Part shown: piece by piece, positions 17,894 through 26,854 of the stretch
Numbering within the stretch: position 1 is the stretch's first letter
Layout of the letters: every line of letters begins with the position of its first letter
Assembly (NCBI RefSeq): GCF_900100435.1
Contig: NZ_FNEX01000023.1
Coordinates: 38,951 to 102,950, forward strand
Direction: 5' to 3'
Source of the DNA: Pedobacter sp. ok626
GTDB lineage: Bacteria; Bacteroidota; Bacteroidia; Sphingobacteriales; Sphingobacteriaceae
DNA: 64,000 nucleotides
The notes under the pieces: generated by a model
Told to the model about the DNA's origin: nothing
What the model saw: only the letters and a program-made list of their open reading frames with translations
Database searches by the model: none
Program-made: the position numbers and the translations under genes

Positions 17894-20125
17894 TTATTGA
17901 TTTCTATTTTTTTGTTTATTTAAAGGGATGTTAAAGGGGACTTTTAGCGACACAATTATATTTCTTCCTGCTTCAGGAAGTTCAATGAGCCGGTAAAAGC
18001 TGGTATGGTTCAAGTATTTGGTGTTCAGCAGATTTTGAGCCTGTAAACTGAGCATCAGTTGCTGTCTGCAAAGACCAAATTTTGTCCCTGCCTGAATATT
18101 AATTAGCCCATACCCCGGAGTTCTCTTTTCTGGGGGCACAATGTTATTTTGCTTTGCGGTGATCCGGTAGTCTATTGAAAAATAGGAGTGTTTAACCGAT
18201 TCCGGCGACCAGGTTAGGTTAACCAGAGCTGAAGCTGGGGGTGAGAAGGGAAGTGTATAGCCCTTTTTGTCTCCCGATACCTGTTTTGCAAATAAGTATT
18301 CGCCCAATAACTCAGTACTCAGATTTTTCGTGACCTTATATTTCAGATGGAATTCGCCTCCGTATCTAAGCACTTTGCTTTGAGCATACTGGAAAATCTG
18401 ATTGCCGGCACCATAGTAAAAATCATGGTTTGCTGTAGGGTTTAGGTAAATGTAGTTGGGAAAATAATTGTAGAAAGGACTGATCAGAACAGACCAGCGG
18501 TCTTTATTCCAACCAAAACTCAGATCAAGTTGATACGACTGCTCAGGCGAAAGCGTAGGATCTCCCTTCTCATAACTGAAATAGTGATAATTCACCCCAT
18601 TTGCACCAAGTTCTTTGGCTATGGGCATTCTGAAGCTTTTGCCAACATTAGCTTTAATTAGGAATTGATCTGGGTTATAGTTTATTCCAATGGACCAAAC
18701 TAAGCTGTTAAAGCTGCGGTTCAAATCATTAGCCCTAGTTAGCTTTTCTAATATTGTAGTACTTCCTGTTATAAGTTCAGAATCAAACCAATCTGTATAT
18801 TTAAACATCCGGATCTGCCCGAAATCGTACCTCAATGCGCCATGCAGTAAAACCTGTTCGTTTATTTTGTATTTATCGTATACAAACACTCCTGCGGTAG
18901 CCTGTTTAAAGGAGGGCACCAAAAATGTCCAGCCGTTAATGGCATTGTCCTGATATTCTGAATTAAAGCCCGCGGTAAGTTTATGATTTCCAATAGTCAT
19001 CATATCTCTCAGATTTATGCTATAGACATGCTTATCAAATTCTCTTTCCAGTTGAGGAGAAATAGACATATAATCAGGATATACAGGGGGCATATACCCA
19101 TGATTTACATATTGACTGAATTCCTGCCGGAAATTTCGTTGGTAACCCAATTCCATTTCCAGCTTATGGCCTTTTGCCTGATAGTTGCTGCGATTGATCA
19201 GTTTAAAGTGGTTTACCTGCTGATTGGGCATCTGAATGTCCCTTGAGGATGCATCGTGCATTTCTGTATTTACTCTTCTCGGCTCTAAACCGTGGGCATT
19301 GGCGAAGAACCCGCTTTTGCTGTAGATGTTACTGAGGTAAAAAACGGATCTGAAACCTTCCTTTATATAACCAGTATTCAGGTGCAATCCTGTTTCCCGA
19401 CCGGCGGTATTGCGTAGATTTCGCTTGTGCAACCTAACCGCATAGTCATACACAAACACGGTGTCGGTGGGTACACTGTAATCTCCGTAATTCTGATAGG
19501 TAATACGGGAATCAAAGAACCAATCTTCCTTTCGGCCAAACACATTAACAGAGCTCCCATATAGGTTGTTGTTACTTTTGCCAATCAGATCAATCGAACC
19601 ACCTAGCGTGTTTTTCGGTGCTGCATTAGCTGGTTTTACGTCGATGACTCCGCCTATAGCATCCGATCCATATATAAAGGAAGCCGCGCCTTTTATCAAT
19701 TCGACCTCTGCGGTAGCAAACTGGTCTATTTCTAAGCCATGGTCAGCTCCCCATTGCTGTCCTTCATGCTTTACTCCTTTATCGATAACCACTACTCTGT
19801 TAAAACCGAGTCCTCGGATCAGTGGTTTTGATTGCCCTGATCCAATGCCGATGGTCTTAATACCAGGTAGTCGCTCTAGTGTTTTCATTAAACTTCCACC
19901 AAGGTTCCGTTGTATAAAATCGCTGTTAATGGTAATTACATTTAATGATTCCTCTGTTTGGTGTAGTTGCAATCGCTTGTCTTTAATTACCACCTCTTTC
20001 AACTGTCGCGCAGAAGGGGGAGGCGTGGTTTTTAAAGTAGAATCCGGCAGACCATGTTTGTCCTGTCCAAAGCCAGTTTGAAAAATGAACAACAGGGAAA
20101 ATAATAGTACATAGAAACTCTTCAT
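17894..20125 (-). CDS. TonB-dependent outer-membrane receptor
   Basis: 743 residues from the ATG at 20125, which gives the signal peptide MKSFYVLLFSLLFIFQTGFGQ directly; the 15 codons before it are dropped. The plug is seen at about 55-165 (LKEVVIKDKRL, LERLPGIKTIGIGSGQSKPLIRGLGFNRVVVIDKGV, VELIKGAASFIYGSDAIGGVID). The barrel follows with the usual NAxVGKSFRMPxAKELGANG-type strand and a final AQNLLNTKYLNH region. It has no CarboxypepD plug extension and no SusD partner, so it is a classical siderophore/metal-type receptor and not a polysaccharide one. Flanking Cys/His-rich lipoproteins point to a metal ion or metal complex as substrate; this is inference. Confidence 0.92.
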   Translation of the reverse strand: MKSFYVLLFSLLFIFQTGFGQDKHGLPDSTLKTTPPPSARQLKEVVIKDKRLQLHQTEESLNVITINSDFIQRNLGGSLMKTLERLPGIKTIGIGSGQSKPLIRGLGFNRVVVIDKGVKHEGQQWGADHGLEIDQFATAEVELIKGAASFIYGSDAIGGVIDVKPANAAPKNTLGGSIDLIGKSNNNLYGSSVNVFGRKEDWFFDSRITYQNYGDYSVPTDTVFVYDYAVRLHKRNLRNTAGRETGLHLNTGYIKEGFRSVFYLSNIYSKSGFFANAHGLEPRRVNTEMHDASSRDIQMPNQQVNHFKLINRSNYQAKGHKLEMELGYQRNFRQEFSQYVNHGYMPPVYPDYMSISPQLEREFDKHVYSINLRDMMTIGNHKLTAGFNSEYQDNAINGWTFLVPSFKQATAGVFVYDKYKINEQVLLHGALRYDFGQIRMFKYTDWFDSELITGSTTILEKLTRANDLNRSFNSLVWSIGINYNPDQFLIKANVGKSFRMPIAKELGANGVNYHYFSYEKGDPTLSPEQSYQLDLSFGWNKDRWSVLISPFYNYFPNYIYLNPTANHDFYYGAGNQIFQYAQSKVLRYGGEFHLKYKVTKNLSTELLGEYLFAKQVSGDKKGYTLPFSPPASALVNLTWSPESVKHSYFSIDYRITAKQNNIVPPEKRTPGYGLINIQAGTKFGLCRQQLMLSLQAQNLLNTKYLNHTSFYRLIELPEAGRNIIVSLKVPFNIPLNKQKNRNQ

Positions 20126-20223
20126 TGATTTTTGGAGTTCAGTTATAGAAAAAAATAGACGAAAGGACACCTGTCTGCTTAGAGCAGGCTTAAATTATGG
20201 TGTGAGGAGAAAAAGGAGGCTGG

Positions 20224-20574
20224 TTAAGCCAAATACGGCGGCCCTTTGTTGGCGATGATTTTCGGAGTAAAATCATAGTGTCCTATTAGCACACACGTAT
20301 TCAGTGTGATGGCTTCAGGATTTACGATGTTTTGTACTGTCGGATAGTACAACAGTATTTGTTGGCCTTGAACGTAGTGATAATAATCGCAAATGGAACA
20401 TTTGTCTAAAGACTGAATCTGGTCTTTATCTTCTAATTGTACATCCTGATCTGAATGTCTGTCAACATGTATATGAAAAAGTTGCGCAGTAGATATGAAC
20501 AAAAATAGCAGCATTAACAGAAAGGAAGCAGTCTGCTGTGATTTTGCCCATAAAAGTTTAACACTTGATTTCAT
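20224..20574 (-). CDS. small membrane/periplasmic Cys/His-rich protein
   Basis: 116 residues from the ATG at 20574. An upstream in-frame ATG at 20613 is rejected because a promoter-like pair (TTG 20613-20611, CAACTTTG 20590-20583) overlaps it. One hydrophobic segment (about 18-36, SFLLMLLFLFISTAQL) is followed by FHIHVDRHSD, a CSICDYYHYV cluster and a C terminus KGPPYLA. The overall plan resembles DUF2946-like small proteins that end in RGPP and sit beside TonB receptors for metals, but the identity is not certain. First gene of the receptor operon. Confidence 0.6.
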   Translation of the reverse strand: MKSSVKLLWAKSQQTASFLLMLLFLFISTAQLFHIHVDRHSDQDVQLEDKDQIQSLDKCSICDYYHYVQGQQILLYYPTVQNIVNPEAITLNTCVLIGHYDFTPKIIANKGPPYLA

Positions 20575-20582
20575 AACTGCAT

Positions 20583-20626
20583 CAAAGTTGCATTTATAAT
20601 TTGTGATATGCAATAGTTAATGCAAT
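20583..20626 (-). promoter_or_regulatory. promoter with TTGCAT/ATGCAA operator-like repeats
   Basis: On the minus strand TTG (20613-20611), exactly 20 bp, then CAACTTTG (20590-20583) matches the Bacteroidota promoter with one mismatch. TTGCAT at 20588-20593 and ATGCAA at 20608-20613 form an inverted repeat with a 14-bp spacer laid across the promoter, and a second ATGCAAT is at 20620-20626, 12 bp from the first. This is a plausible site for a metal-responsive repressor. Confidence 0.5.
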
Positions 20627-20722
20627 TAAGTTGCTTTTTGTATATCATGATCGACATTCTTTCTTTTATCCTTTTATTGAGGTAAATTAGGGTGTTGAAT
20701 TAAGACCTTAAACAAGATTGCT

Positions 20723-21031
20723 ATGAATGAAGAATATTTAAACCTTCCCTTGGTTAAAAACCAGGTCGATATGCGCTTTGAATTAAAAATAGGTGAATAC
20801 ACCGTTTTGATCGTCTATAAAGAGCATGGTAAAAAGATCTGGCTGATTCATACCGAAGCTCCTGAAGAATTGAAAGGTAAAGGCGCTGCCACGGCTATAA
20901 TAGAGAAAACCTTGTCGTATATTGAGGATAATGGTTATAGACTTATCCCTTTATGTCCTTTTGTAGCAGCTTATCTAAAAAGGCATCCCGAATGGGAAAG
21001 AATCTTAGATGAAAGTGCAAAGCCTTTTTAA
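20723..21031 (+). CDS. YjdJ-type short GNAT acetyltransferase
   Basis: 102 residues, corresponding to the compact GNAT proteins (Gcn5-like, one-domain, about 95 residues). The acetyl-CoA loop is EELKGKGAATAIIEKTLSYIEDNGY (about 54-78), followed by LIPLCPFVAAYLKRHPEW, which is the characteristic end of this subfamily. Substrate is not known. The next gene starts 9 bp downstream in the same direction. Confidence 0.85.
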   Translation: MNEEYLNLPLVKNQVDMRFELKIGEYTVLIVYKEHGKKIWLIHTEAPEELKGKGAATAIIEKTLSYIEDNGYRLIPLCPFVAAYLKRHPEWERILDESAKPF

Positions 21032-21040
21032 TATTCGAAG

Positions 21041-22201
21041 ATGATCAGATTTGGTGTGGATGTTTTGATCGCTCAAAATCCTGACTTTAAGAACCTGCGG
21101 ATAGCTTTAGTAACTAATGCTGCAGCAACAACAAATCAATGTGAGCCAGTTAGTCTGGCTTTATTAAAAGCGGGTTTTAATCTGGTGAAGTTGTTCTCTC
21201 CTGAACATGGATTGGACGTTCAAGGTGCCGATGGAGTTAAAATGCAAAATGGGATAGACCAGGTCACCCAATTACCTGTTATAAGTTTATATGGAGATCA
21301 TTTGTCACCAACAGAAACAGATTTGCAGGATGTTGATATGATCATATTTGATATCCCGGATGTAGGTGTCAGGTTTTATACTTATTTATGGACATTAACT
21401 TATGTTTTGCAAGCGGCTGCGAATTATAATAAACCGTTATTAATTTTGGACAGGCCCAATCCAATTTCGGGAAATTTGCGGCTATGCGAAGGCCCTATGT
21501 TAAATGAGGAATACTGTTCATCTTTTATTGGCAGGTGGAATATACCGCTAAGGCATAGTTGTACTTTAGCTGAACTTGCTCTTTTCTTTAACACAACCAA
21601 AAATATCAATGCCGACTTAACGGTTCTACCTTGTAGAAATTGGGATAGAAATAAATTTCAACCAGCATGGGGGATCGATTTCTTACCTACCTCTCCAGCT
21701 ATAAGAAACATTAACGCAGCTATGCTTTACCCAGGATTAGGTTTGTTGGAAGCAACTAATATCAGCGAGGGGAGAGGCGCAACTTTGCCCTTTGAAATTG
21801 TTGTATCGCCCTGGATGGATCAGGTTGATTTTCTATCAATTGCTAAGCAGGATGGTATCAGTTTAGAAAGTATAAAGGTAACTCCAAATGAAGGAAAGTA
21901 TGCCGATCAGGATTGTTTTGGTGTACACTTTAAGCTCAAAACGCATGATCATTTCAAATCGGTGTATCATGGATTGCTACTGATTAAGTTGATCAAGGAT
22001 CACTATCCAGCTTATTTTAAATGGGCAACTTATCCTACAAACGTAAATCCGGAAGGGACTAATCATTTAGACAAATTGTTAGGATTGCCTCAAAGTGAAG
22101 CATTTTTTGAACTGCCTGTGCAAAAATTTGAAACTACCATGATTGACGTTTGTGATGCTCGTGCATGGACTAAGGTAATAAAGCCCTACCTGCTTTATTA
22201 A
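21041..22201 (+). CDS. NamZ-like exo-beta-N-acetylmuramidase (DUF1343)
   Basis: 386 residues matching the DUF1343/NamZ family along its whole length: GVDVLIAQNP at the start, LVTNAAATTNQ, LFSPEHGLDVQGADG (an acidic-His loop near 58), the IIFDIPDVGVRFYTYLWTL core and LDRPNPISG. Family members release terminal MurNAc from peptidoglycan fragments. This copy lacks a signal peptide, so unlike many relatives it appears cytoplasmic, which would suit salvage of imported muropeptides. It follows the GNAT gene by 9 bp and ends before a bidirectional terminator. Confidence 0.85.
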   Translation: MIRFGVDVLIAQNPDFKNLRIALVTNAAATTNQCEPVSLALLKAGFNLVKLFSPEHGLDVQGADGVKMQNGIDQVTQLPVISLYGDHLSPTETDLQDVDMIIFDIPDVGVRFYTYLWTLTYVLQAAANYNKPLLILDRPNPISGNLRLCEGPMLNEEYCSSFIGRWNIPLRHSCTLAELALFFNTTKNINADLTVLPCRNWDRNKFQPAWGIDFLPTSPAIRNINAAMLYPGLGLLEATNISEGRGATLPFEIVVSPWMDQVDFLSIAKQDGISLESIKVTPNEGKYADQDCFGVHFKLKTHDHFKSVYHGLLLIKLIKDHYPAYFKWATYPTNVNPEGTNHLDKLLGLPQSEAFFELPVQKFETTMIDVCDARAWTKVIKPYLLY

Positions 22202-22277
22202 TCTTAAACAATTAGATTCTGTTCTTTTACTAGCCTAAATAGCTGAGATCAGTTTTGGTCAACTTAGTGAAGAAATA

Positions 22278-22312
22278 AAAATAGCCTGAATATTTTATGC
22301 AGGCTATTATTT
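22278..22312. terminator. bidirectional terminator between convergent genes
   Basis: AATAGCCTG (22280-22288) pairs perfectly with CAGGCTATT (22300-22308). Plus strand continues ATTTAATTT and minus strand continues TTTTATTTC, so it can serve NamZ and the convergent lipoprotein gene. Confidence 0.8.
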
Positions 22313-22333
22313 AATTTGAGAAATTCTCAATGT

Positions 22334-22750
22334 TTAATTAGAATATAGAGAAGGAATAACAACAACTTTAGCCACAATTGCTCTTGTTGGTCTGATTGGT
22401 TGTACGTCCTGATTATCGGAACTCTGGATATCAATCGCTATACCACCATTAAATAATTCATAGCTATATGCATCAACATTAAATGTGTATGGTAGTTGAA
22501 TGTAGCTTGTTGAATTTATTGGATGAGATAGGTACACTAAAACTCCTTCATCATCAACCGTAACCTGATCAATGGCGCCGTGTCTCCATTCATAGGTGTA
22601 AGTCAGACCGTCTTGACTCAATACCCATTGATTAGGTTGTATCGTAAAATTATATGTTCTATTGGGCGTATCTTGAATGATCGTGTCCTTCTTGCACGAT
22701 GCCAGGCCAAGCGTGGCCGTGCATAGTAATAATAATATAAGTTTTCTCAT
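22334..22750 (-). CDS. hypothetical lipoprotein
   Basis: 138 residues with a lipoprotein signal (MRKLILLLLCTATLGLASC, Cys19) followed by KKD. The remainder is beta-rich (YNFTIQPNQWVL, YTYEWRHGAIDQVTVDDEG, SYIQLPYTFNV) with no family I recognise. It is a single gene; a TAAATTTG box on the minus strand at 22784-22777 is a likely -7 element, 27 bp before the ATG. Confidence 0.75.
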   Translation of the reverse strand: MRKLILLLLCTATLGLASCKKDTIIQDTPNRTYNFTIQPNQWVLSQDGLTYTYEWRHGAIDQVTVDDEGVLVYLSHPINSTSYIQLPYTFNVDAYSYELFNGGIAIDIQSSDNQDVQPIRPTRAIVAKVVVIPSLYSN

Positions 22751-22776
22751 CTGTTTGTGTGTTTGTATTGTTATAG

Positions 22777-22784
22777 CAAATTTA
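22777..22784 (-). promoter_or_regulatory. -7 box for the hypothetical lipoprotein
   Basis: Minus-strand TAAATTTG fits TAnnTTTG. No TTG at the -33 position was found. Confidence 0.35.
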
Positions 22785-22863
22785 TTGCCACAATATAACG
22801 TTCCATTCCTTTACTTATTTTGTAATTAAAATGTTATCCGGAATTTCGTTATCCAAAATAAAG

Positions 22864-24111
22864 CTAAACCAAATATTCGAACAACATCTGATCGTTGTTT
22901 AATTCAATAATTTCGAACTTGAATTCTTTCATTCTTTTCACCAAAGCATCATAATCAGCGCTGTTGGCCAATTCAATACCTACTAAAGCAGGGCCGTTTT
23001 CCTTATTAGTTTTTTTAATGAATTCAAAGCGCGTAATGTCATCATGCGGACCTAAAACATTATTCACAAATAACTTTAGTGCACCTGGTCTTTGCGGAAA
23101 ACGAACAATGAAGTAATGTTTCAATCCTTCATACAACAAAGATTTCTCTTTGATCTCCTGCATACGTTCAATATCGTTGTTGCCACCACTGATGACACAA
23201 ACTACCTTTTTACCTTTAATTTTATCTTTATAAGCATCAAGAACAGTCACAGATAATGCACCTGCCGGTTCAACAACAATAGCATCCTCGTTGTATAACT
23301 TTAATATTGTGGTACAAACCTTTCCCTCAGGAACCAACAATACATCATCCAATACCTGCGTACAAATCTCATAAGTTAGCTTACCTACGCATTTAACAGA
23401 GGCACCATCAACAAAACGGTTGATTTCAGGCAAAGTAACAGGGCCACCATGTTCAAATGCTTTTAACATAGATGGCGCACCTTCAGGTTCAACACCAGCT
23501 AAAAGTATATTAGGATTTTTGCCTTTTAAATAATTACCTACGCCAGCCGAAAGACCGCCACCGCCAATAGGCATAATCACCACTTCAACATCAGGCAAGT
23601 CCTCCAAGATCTCTACACCAACGGTGCCCTGACCTTCAATAATGCTGTAATTATCAAAAGGAGGGATAAAGGTCATGTTGTGTTTTTGCGTGTAAGCCAA
23701 AGCTTCTTTTAGGCAATCATCAAAAGTATCGCCAACCAACACCAGCTCTACACTGCCGTTACCAAACATTTCTGTTTGTTTCACCTTTTGCTTTGGTGTA
23801 ATCTCAGGCATAAATATGACACCTTTAGTGCCTAATTTATCACAAGAAAAAGCAACACCTTGCGCATGGTTACCTGCGCTTGCACAAACAATACCACGAC
23901 TTAATTCATCAGGTGTTAATTGGCTGATCATATTATAAGCACCACGCAATTTGTAAGAGCGTACCACCTGTAGATCCTCACGTTTCAGGTATATTTCGCA
24001 ATCGTATTTTTCAGATAACTTGGGATTGTATATAAGCGGAGTATGTTTTACAACATTAGCCAATCGCTTCGATGCGGCTTCGGAATCTAGTTTTAGATTA
24101 ATCTTTGTCAT
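22864..24111 (-). CDS. ilvA: threonine ammonia-lyase (threonine deaminase)
   Basis: 415 residues from the ATG at 24111; the frame stays open upstream through the leuB-ilvA hairpin but that part is non-conserved. Deaminates threonine to 2-oxobutyrate for isoleucine synthesis. The PLP Lys is in LKREDLQVVRSYKLRGAYN (about residue 55), the glycine-rich phosphate loop is MPIGGGGLSAGV, and the last about 85 residues (HYFIVRFPQRPGALKLFVNNVLG) form one ACT-like regulatory domain, as in the short biosynthetic form. Last gene of the branched-chain operon; a terminator-like hairpin in its leader may lower its expression. Confidence 0.93.
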   Translation of the reverse strand: MTKINLKLDSEAASKRLANVVKHTPLIYNPKLSEKYDCEIYLKREDLQVVRSYKLRGAYNMISQLTPDELSRGIVCASAGNHAQGVAFSCDKLGTKGVIFMPEITPKQKVKQTEMFGNGSVELVLVGDTFDDCLKEALAYTQKHNMTFIPPFDNYSIIEGQGTVGVEILEDLPDVEVVIMPIGGGGLSAGVGNYLKGKNPNILLAGVEPEGAPSMLKAFEHGGPVTLPEINRFVDGASVKCVGKLTYEICTQVLDDVLLVPEGKVCTTILKLYNEDAIVVEPAGALSVTVLDAYKDKIKGKKVVCVISGGNNDIERMQEIKEKSLLYEGLKHYFIVRFPQRPGALKLFVNNVLGPHDDITRFEFIKKTNKENGPALVGIELANSADYDALVKRMKEFKFEIIELNNDQMLFEYLV

Positions 24112-24119
24112 TTTTTCTG

Positions 24120-24155
24120 AAAAATAATACCGCCACCTGTTTTCGCAGATGGCGG
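24120..24155 (-). terminator. terminator-like hairpin in the ilvA leader
   Basis: On the minus strand CCGCCATCTG (24155-24146) pairs with CAGGTGGCGG (24139-24130; one G-T pair) and continues TATTATTTTTC. It sits 41 bp after leuB and about 10 bp before the ilvA ATG, too close for a separate promoter, so it probably acts as partial terminator or attenuator between leuB and ilvA. Confidence 0.65.
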
Positions 24156-24196
24156 CTTTAGTTAAGTTACCCAAATATAGGATAAATCAAAAAGTA

Positions 24197-25255
24197 TTAT
24201 ATGTTTTTAGCTAACCAATCGCCTACTTCACTTGTTTTGTAAGCTTTGTTTTTACCGGCTAAATCTTCGGTTACAATACCCTCAGCAAGAGATTTGTTCA
24301 CAACTTCTCTGATCAATTCAGCTTCCTCTTTCAATCCGAAAGCATCTTCAAACATCATTGCTGCAGACAATACAGTAGCTAAAGGATTAGCAATGTCTTT
24401 ACCTGCTGCTTGTGGATAAGAACCGTGAATTGGTTCAAATAATGAAGTATGAACACCAATAGACGCAGATGGCATTAGGCCCATAGAACCTGAAATTACA
24501 GAAGCCTCATCAGTTAAGATGTCACCAAATAAATTCTCAGTGATCAATACATCATAAGAATTTGGCCATTGTACCAAACGCATCGCAACAGCATCCACGA
24601 ATTCGTAGCTTACCGTTACCTCAGGGAAATCTTTCTCCATATCCTGTACGGTTTCTCTCCACAAACGTGAAGTCTCCAATACATTCGCTTTATCTACGCA
24701 GCAAAGTCTTTTGCTACGTGTCATAGCCATTTCAAAGCCTAATTTAGCTAAACGCTGAACCTCTGCTCTGGTGTAAGTACAAGTATCAAAAGCAGTGTTA
24801 CCATCGTCTTTTCTACCTCTTTCGCCAAAATAGATACCACCAGTTAATTCGCGAAGAATAATCAAGTCAGTACCTTCAATGCGCTCTCTTTTTAAAGGAG
24901 AATTGTCAATTAAAGAAGGGAAAGTAAAAGTAGGACGAACGTTTGCAAATAAGCCTAATTTCTGACGCATTTTCAAAAGACCTTGCTCAGGACGAACAGT
25001 CGCTTTTGGATCATTGTCAAAACGTGGATGTCCGATAGCGCCAAAAAGAACAGCATCAGCAGCCATACATATTTCGTGTGTCGAGTCTGGGTAAGGCTCG
25101 CCAACCTCATCGATTGCAGCAGCACCAGTAATACCAGCTGTCCAGGTAATTTCGTGATTGAATTTTTTTGCTACCGCATTTGATACTTTTACAGCCTGGT
25201 CAATAACCTCTGGGCCAATTCCATCTCCTGCTAAAAGAGCAATATTAAGTTTCAT
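24197..25255 (-). CDS. leuB: 3-isopropylmalate dehydrogenase
   Basis: 352 residues. Oxidatively decarboxylates 3-isopropylmalate with NAD in leucine synthesis. Conserved features are the N-terminal LLAGDGIGPEV, the substrate arginines in RPEQGLLKMRQKLGLFANVRP, ELTGGIYFGERG, the catalytic Lys in CCVDKANVLETSRLWRE and the metal-binding NLFGDILTDEASVISGSMGLMPSAS. It is 55 bp after the second isopropylmalate synthase-like gene in the same operon. Confidence 0.96.
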   Translation of the reverse strand: MKLNIALLAGDGIGPEVIDQAVKVSNAVAKKFNHEITWTAGITGAAAIDEVGEPYPDSTHEICMAADAVLFGAIGHPRFDNDPKATVRPEQGLLKMRQKLGLFANVRPTFTFPSLIDNSPLKRERIEGTDLIILRELTGGIYFGERGRKDDGNTAFDTCTYTRAEVQRLAKLGFEMAMTRSKRLCCVDKANVLETSRLWRETVQDMEKDFPEVTVSYEFVDAVAMRLVQWPNSYDVLITENLFGDILTDEASVISGSMGLMPSASIGVHTSLFEPIHGSYPQAAGKDIANPLATVLSAAMMFEDAFGLKEEAELIREVVNKSLAEGIVTEDLAGKNKAYKTSEVGDWLAKNI

Positions 25256-25310
25256 ATTTTCGTAATTGGTTTTAATTCTTTTAATAATATTCGGTTTGGA
25301 TTAATTACCC

Positions 25311-26828
25311 TTAAATGATGTTTAACATTTTCTGGGTAGCTTTAATTGCACAAACGGTTTGGTCTGAGTCCAGTCCTCTGGTAATAAATATTTTCTGATC
25401 CGTTTCCCAGGTGATAATCGTTTCACATAGTGCATCAGAGTTACTTCCCGGAGCTATGCGTACCGCATAATCAATCAGCTTAGGTAGGCTTCTTTTCTTT
25501 TGGGTATAAACGTTGGTCAAGGCGTTCATAAAAGCATTAAACTGACCGTCACCTTGCGCATTCTCTTCAAATTTCTCTCCGTCAATGATCACAGAAATAG
25601 TTGCAGAAGGGCGTAAACCCATAGAGTTCATCAACACATACGACTCAACAATAACCTTCTCTTCATAAAGGTTACTATCCAATACGTCAGAAATGATATA
25701 AGGTAAATCCTCTTTAGTAACGGTTTCCTTCTTGTCACCCAATTCAATTACCCTTTGGGTAACTTTCTTCAGGTCGGCATCGTTTAGTTTCAGTCCTAAT
25801 TCCTGCAGATTTTTTTCGATGTTGGCTTTACCAGATGTTTTGCCTAAAGCATAACTTCTTTTTCTACCAAAACGCTCCGGCAACAAATCATTAAAATATA
25901 GATTGTTTTTATTGTCACCGTCAGCATGGATACCCGCAGTTTGCGTAAATACATGATCACCTACAATTGGTTTGTTCGAAGGGATTCTAACACCCGAAAA
26001 GGTCTCCACCAGCTTACTTACCTTATAAATAGAAGATTCTTTTAGTTGTACTTCAACCTCTGGCGCAAAATCTTTAATTACGGCAATAGCACTAGCCATT
26101 GCAGCATTTCCAGCTCTTTCGCCCATTCCATTTACCGTCAAGTGCAATCCACTGATTCCAGCTTTAATGGCTTCTAAAACATTTGCAGTACCCAGGTCAT
26201 AATCATTATGTGCATGAAAATCAAAATGAGTATCTGGATATTTCGATTGCAGATCTTTAATAAACTTAAAGGTCTCGCAAGGCGTTAAAATGCCCAGGGT
26301 ATCCGGTAGTAAAACTCGCTTTATAGGCTGAGTAGCTAGAAAGTCCAGCATCTGAAAAACATACTCAGGTGAATTACGCATTCCATTGCTCCAATCTTCT
26401 AAATAAACATTAGTGGCAATGTTATGAGCGCCAGCCAGATCAACAACATGCTTGATTTCTGCAAAATGCTGTTCTGGTGTTTTTTTAAGCTGATGCGTTA
26501 AATGGTTTAATGAACCTTTGGTTAATAGGTTTTGAACTTTAACACCAGCGTTTAACATCCAGTCTATAGAAACACCATTGTCAACAAAAGACAATACCTC
26601 TATACGATCTGCATAGCCATTCGTTTCAGCCCAGTTTAAAATGGATTTTACAGCCTGGAATTCTCCATCAGAAACACGTGCAGAAGCAATCTCTACCCGG
26701 TCAACATGAAGTTCTTCCAATAATAACTGGGTGATTGTTAGTTTTTCTGAAATGGAGAAAGACACGCCCGATGTTTGTTCTCCATCGCGCAATGTAGTGT
26801 CCATTATCTCTATTTTCCTTCTTTCCAT
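25311..26828 (-). CDS. second isopropylmalate synthase family enzyme, possible citramalate synthase
   Basis: 505 residues. DRE-TIM barrel beginning MDTTLRDGEQTSGVSFS with metal-binding HAHNDYDLGTANVLEAI and NGMGERAGNAAM, followed from about residue 370 by a LeuA-type allosteric domain (VESYVLMNSMGLRPSATISVII, GDGQFNAFMNAL). It is a paralogue of the leuA product encoded four genes upstream and differs in keeping the regulatory domain. A (R)-citramalate synthase role, making 2-oxobutyrate precursor from pyruvate for isoleucine, fits the domain plan and position, but a second 2-isopropylmalate synthase is possible. It starts 26 bp after leuD. Confidence 0.8.
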   Translation of the reverse strand: MERRKIEIMDTTLRDGEQTSGVSFSISEKLTITQLLLEELHVDRVEIASARVSDGEFQAVKSILNWAETNGYADRIEVLSFVDNGVSIDWMLNAGVKVQNLLTKGSLNHLTHQLKKTPEQHFAEIKHVVDLAGAHNIATNVYLEDWSNGMRNSPEYVFQMLDFLATQPIKRVLLPDTLGILTPCETFKFIKDLQSKYPDTHFDFHAHNDYDLGTANVLEAIKAGISGLHLTVNGMGERAGNAAMASAIAVIKDFAPEVEVQLKESSIYKVSKLVETFSGVRIPSNKPIVGDHVFTQTAGIHADGDNKNNLYFNDLLPERFGRKRSYALGKTSGKANIEKNLQELGLKLNDADLKKVTQRVIELGDKKETVTKEDLPYIISDVLDSNLYEEKVIVESYVLMNSMGLRPSATISVIIDGEKFEENAQGDGQFNAFMNALTNVYTQKKRSLPKLIDYAVRIAPGSNSDALCETIITWETDQKIFITRGLDSDQTVCAIKATQKMLNII

Positions 26829-26854
26829 GTTCAGGGGGTTGGTTGTTTGGTTGG

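Noticed and set aside
19566..20081. 171-codon plus-strand frame opposite the TonB receptor plug
   Set aside because: It lies wholly antisense to a well-supported receptor and its translation has no protein-like features; a shadow frame.
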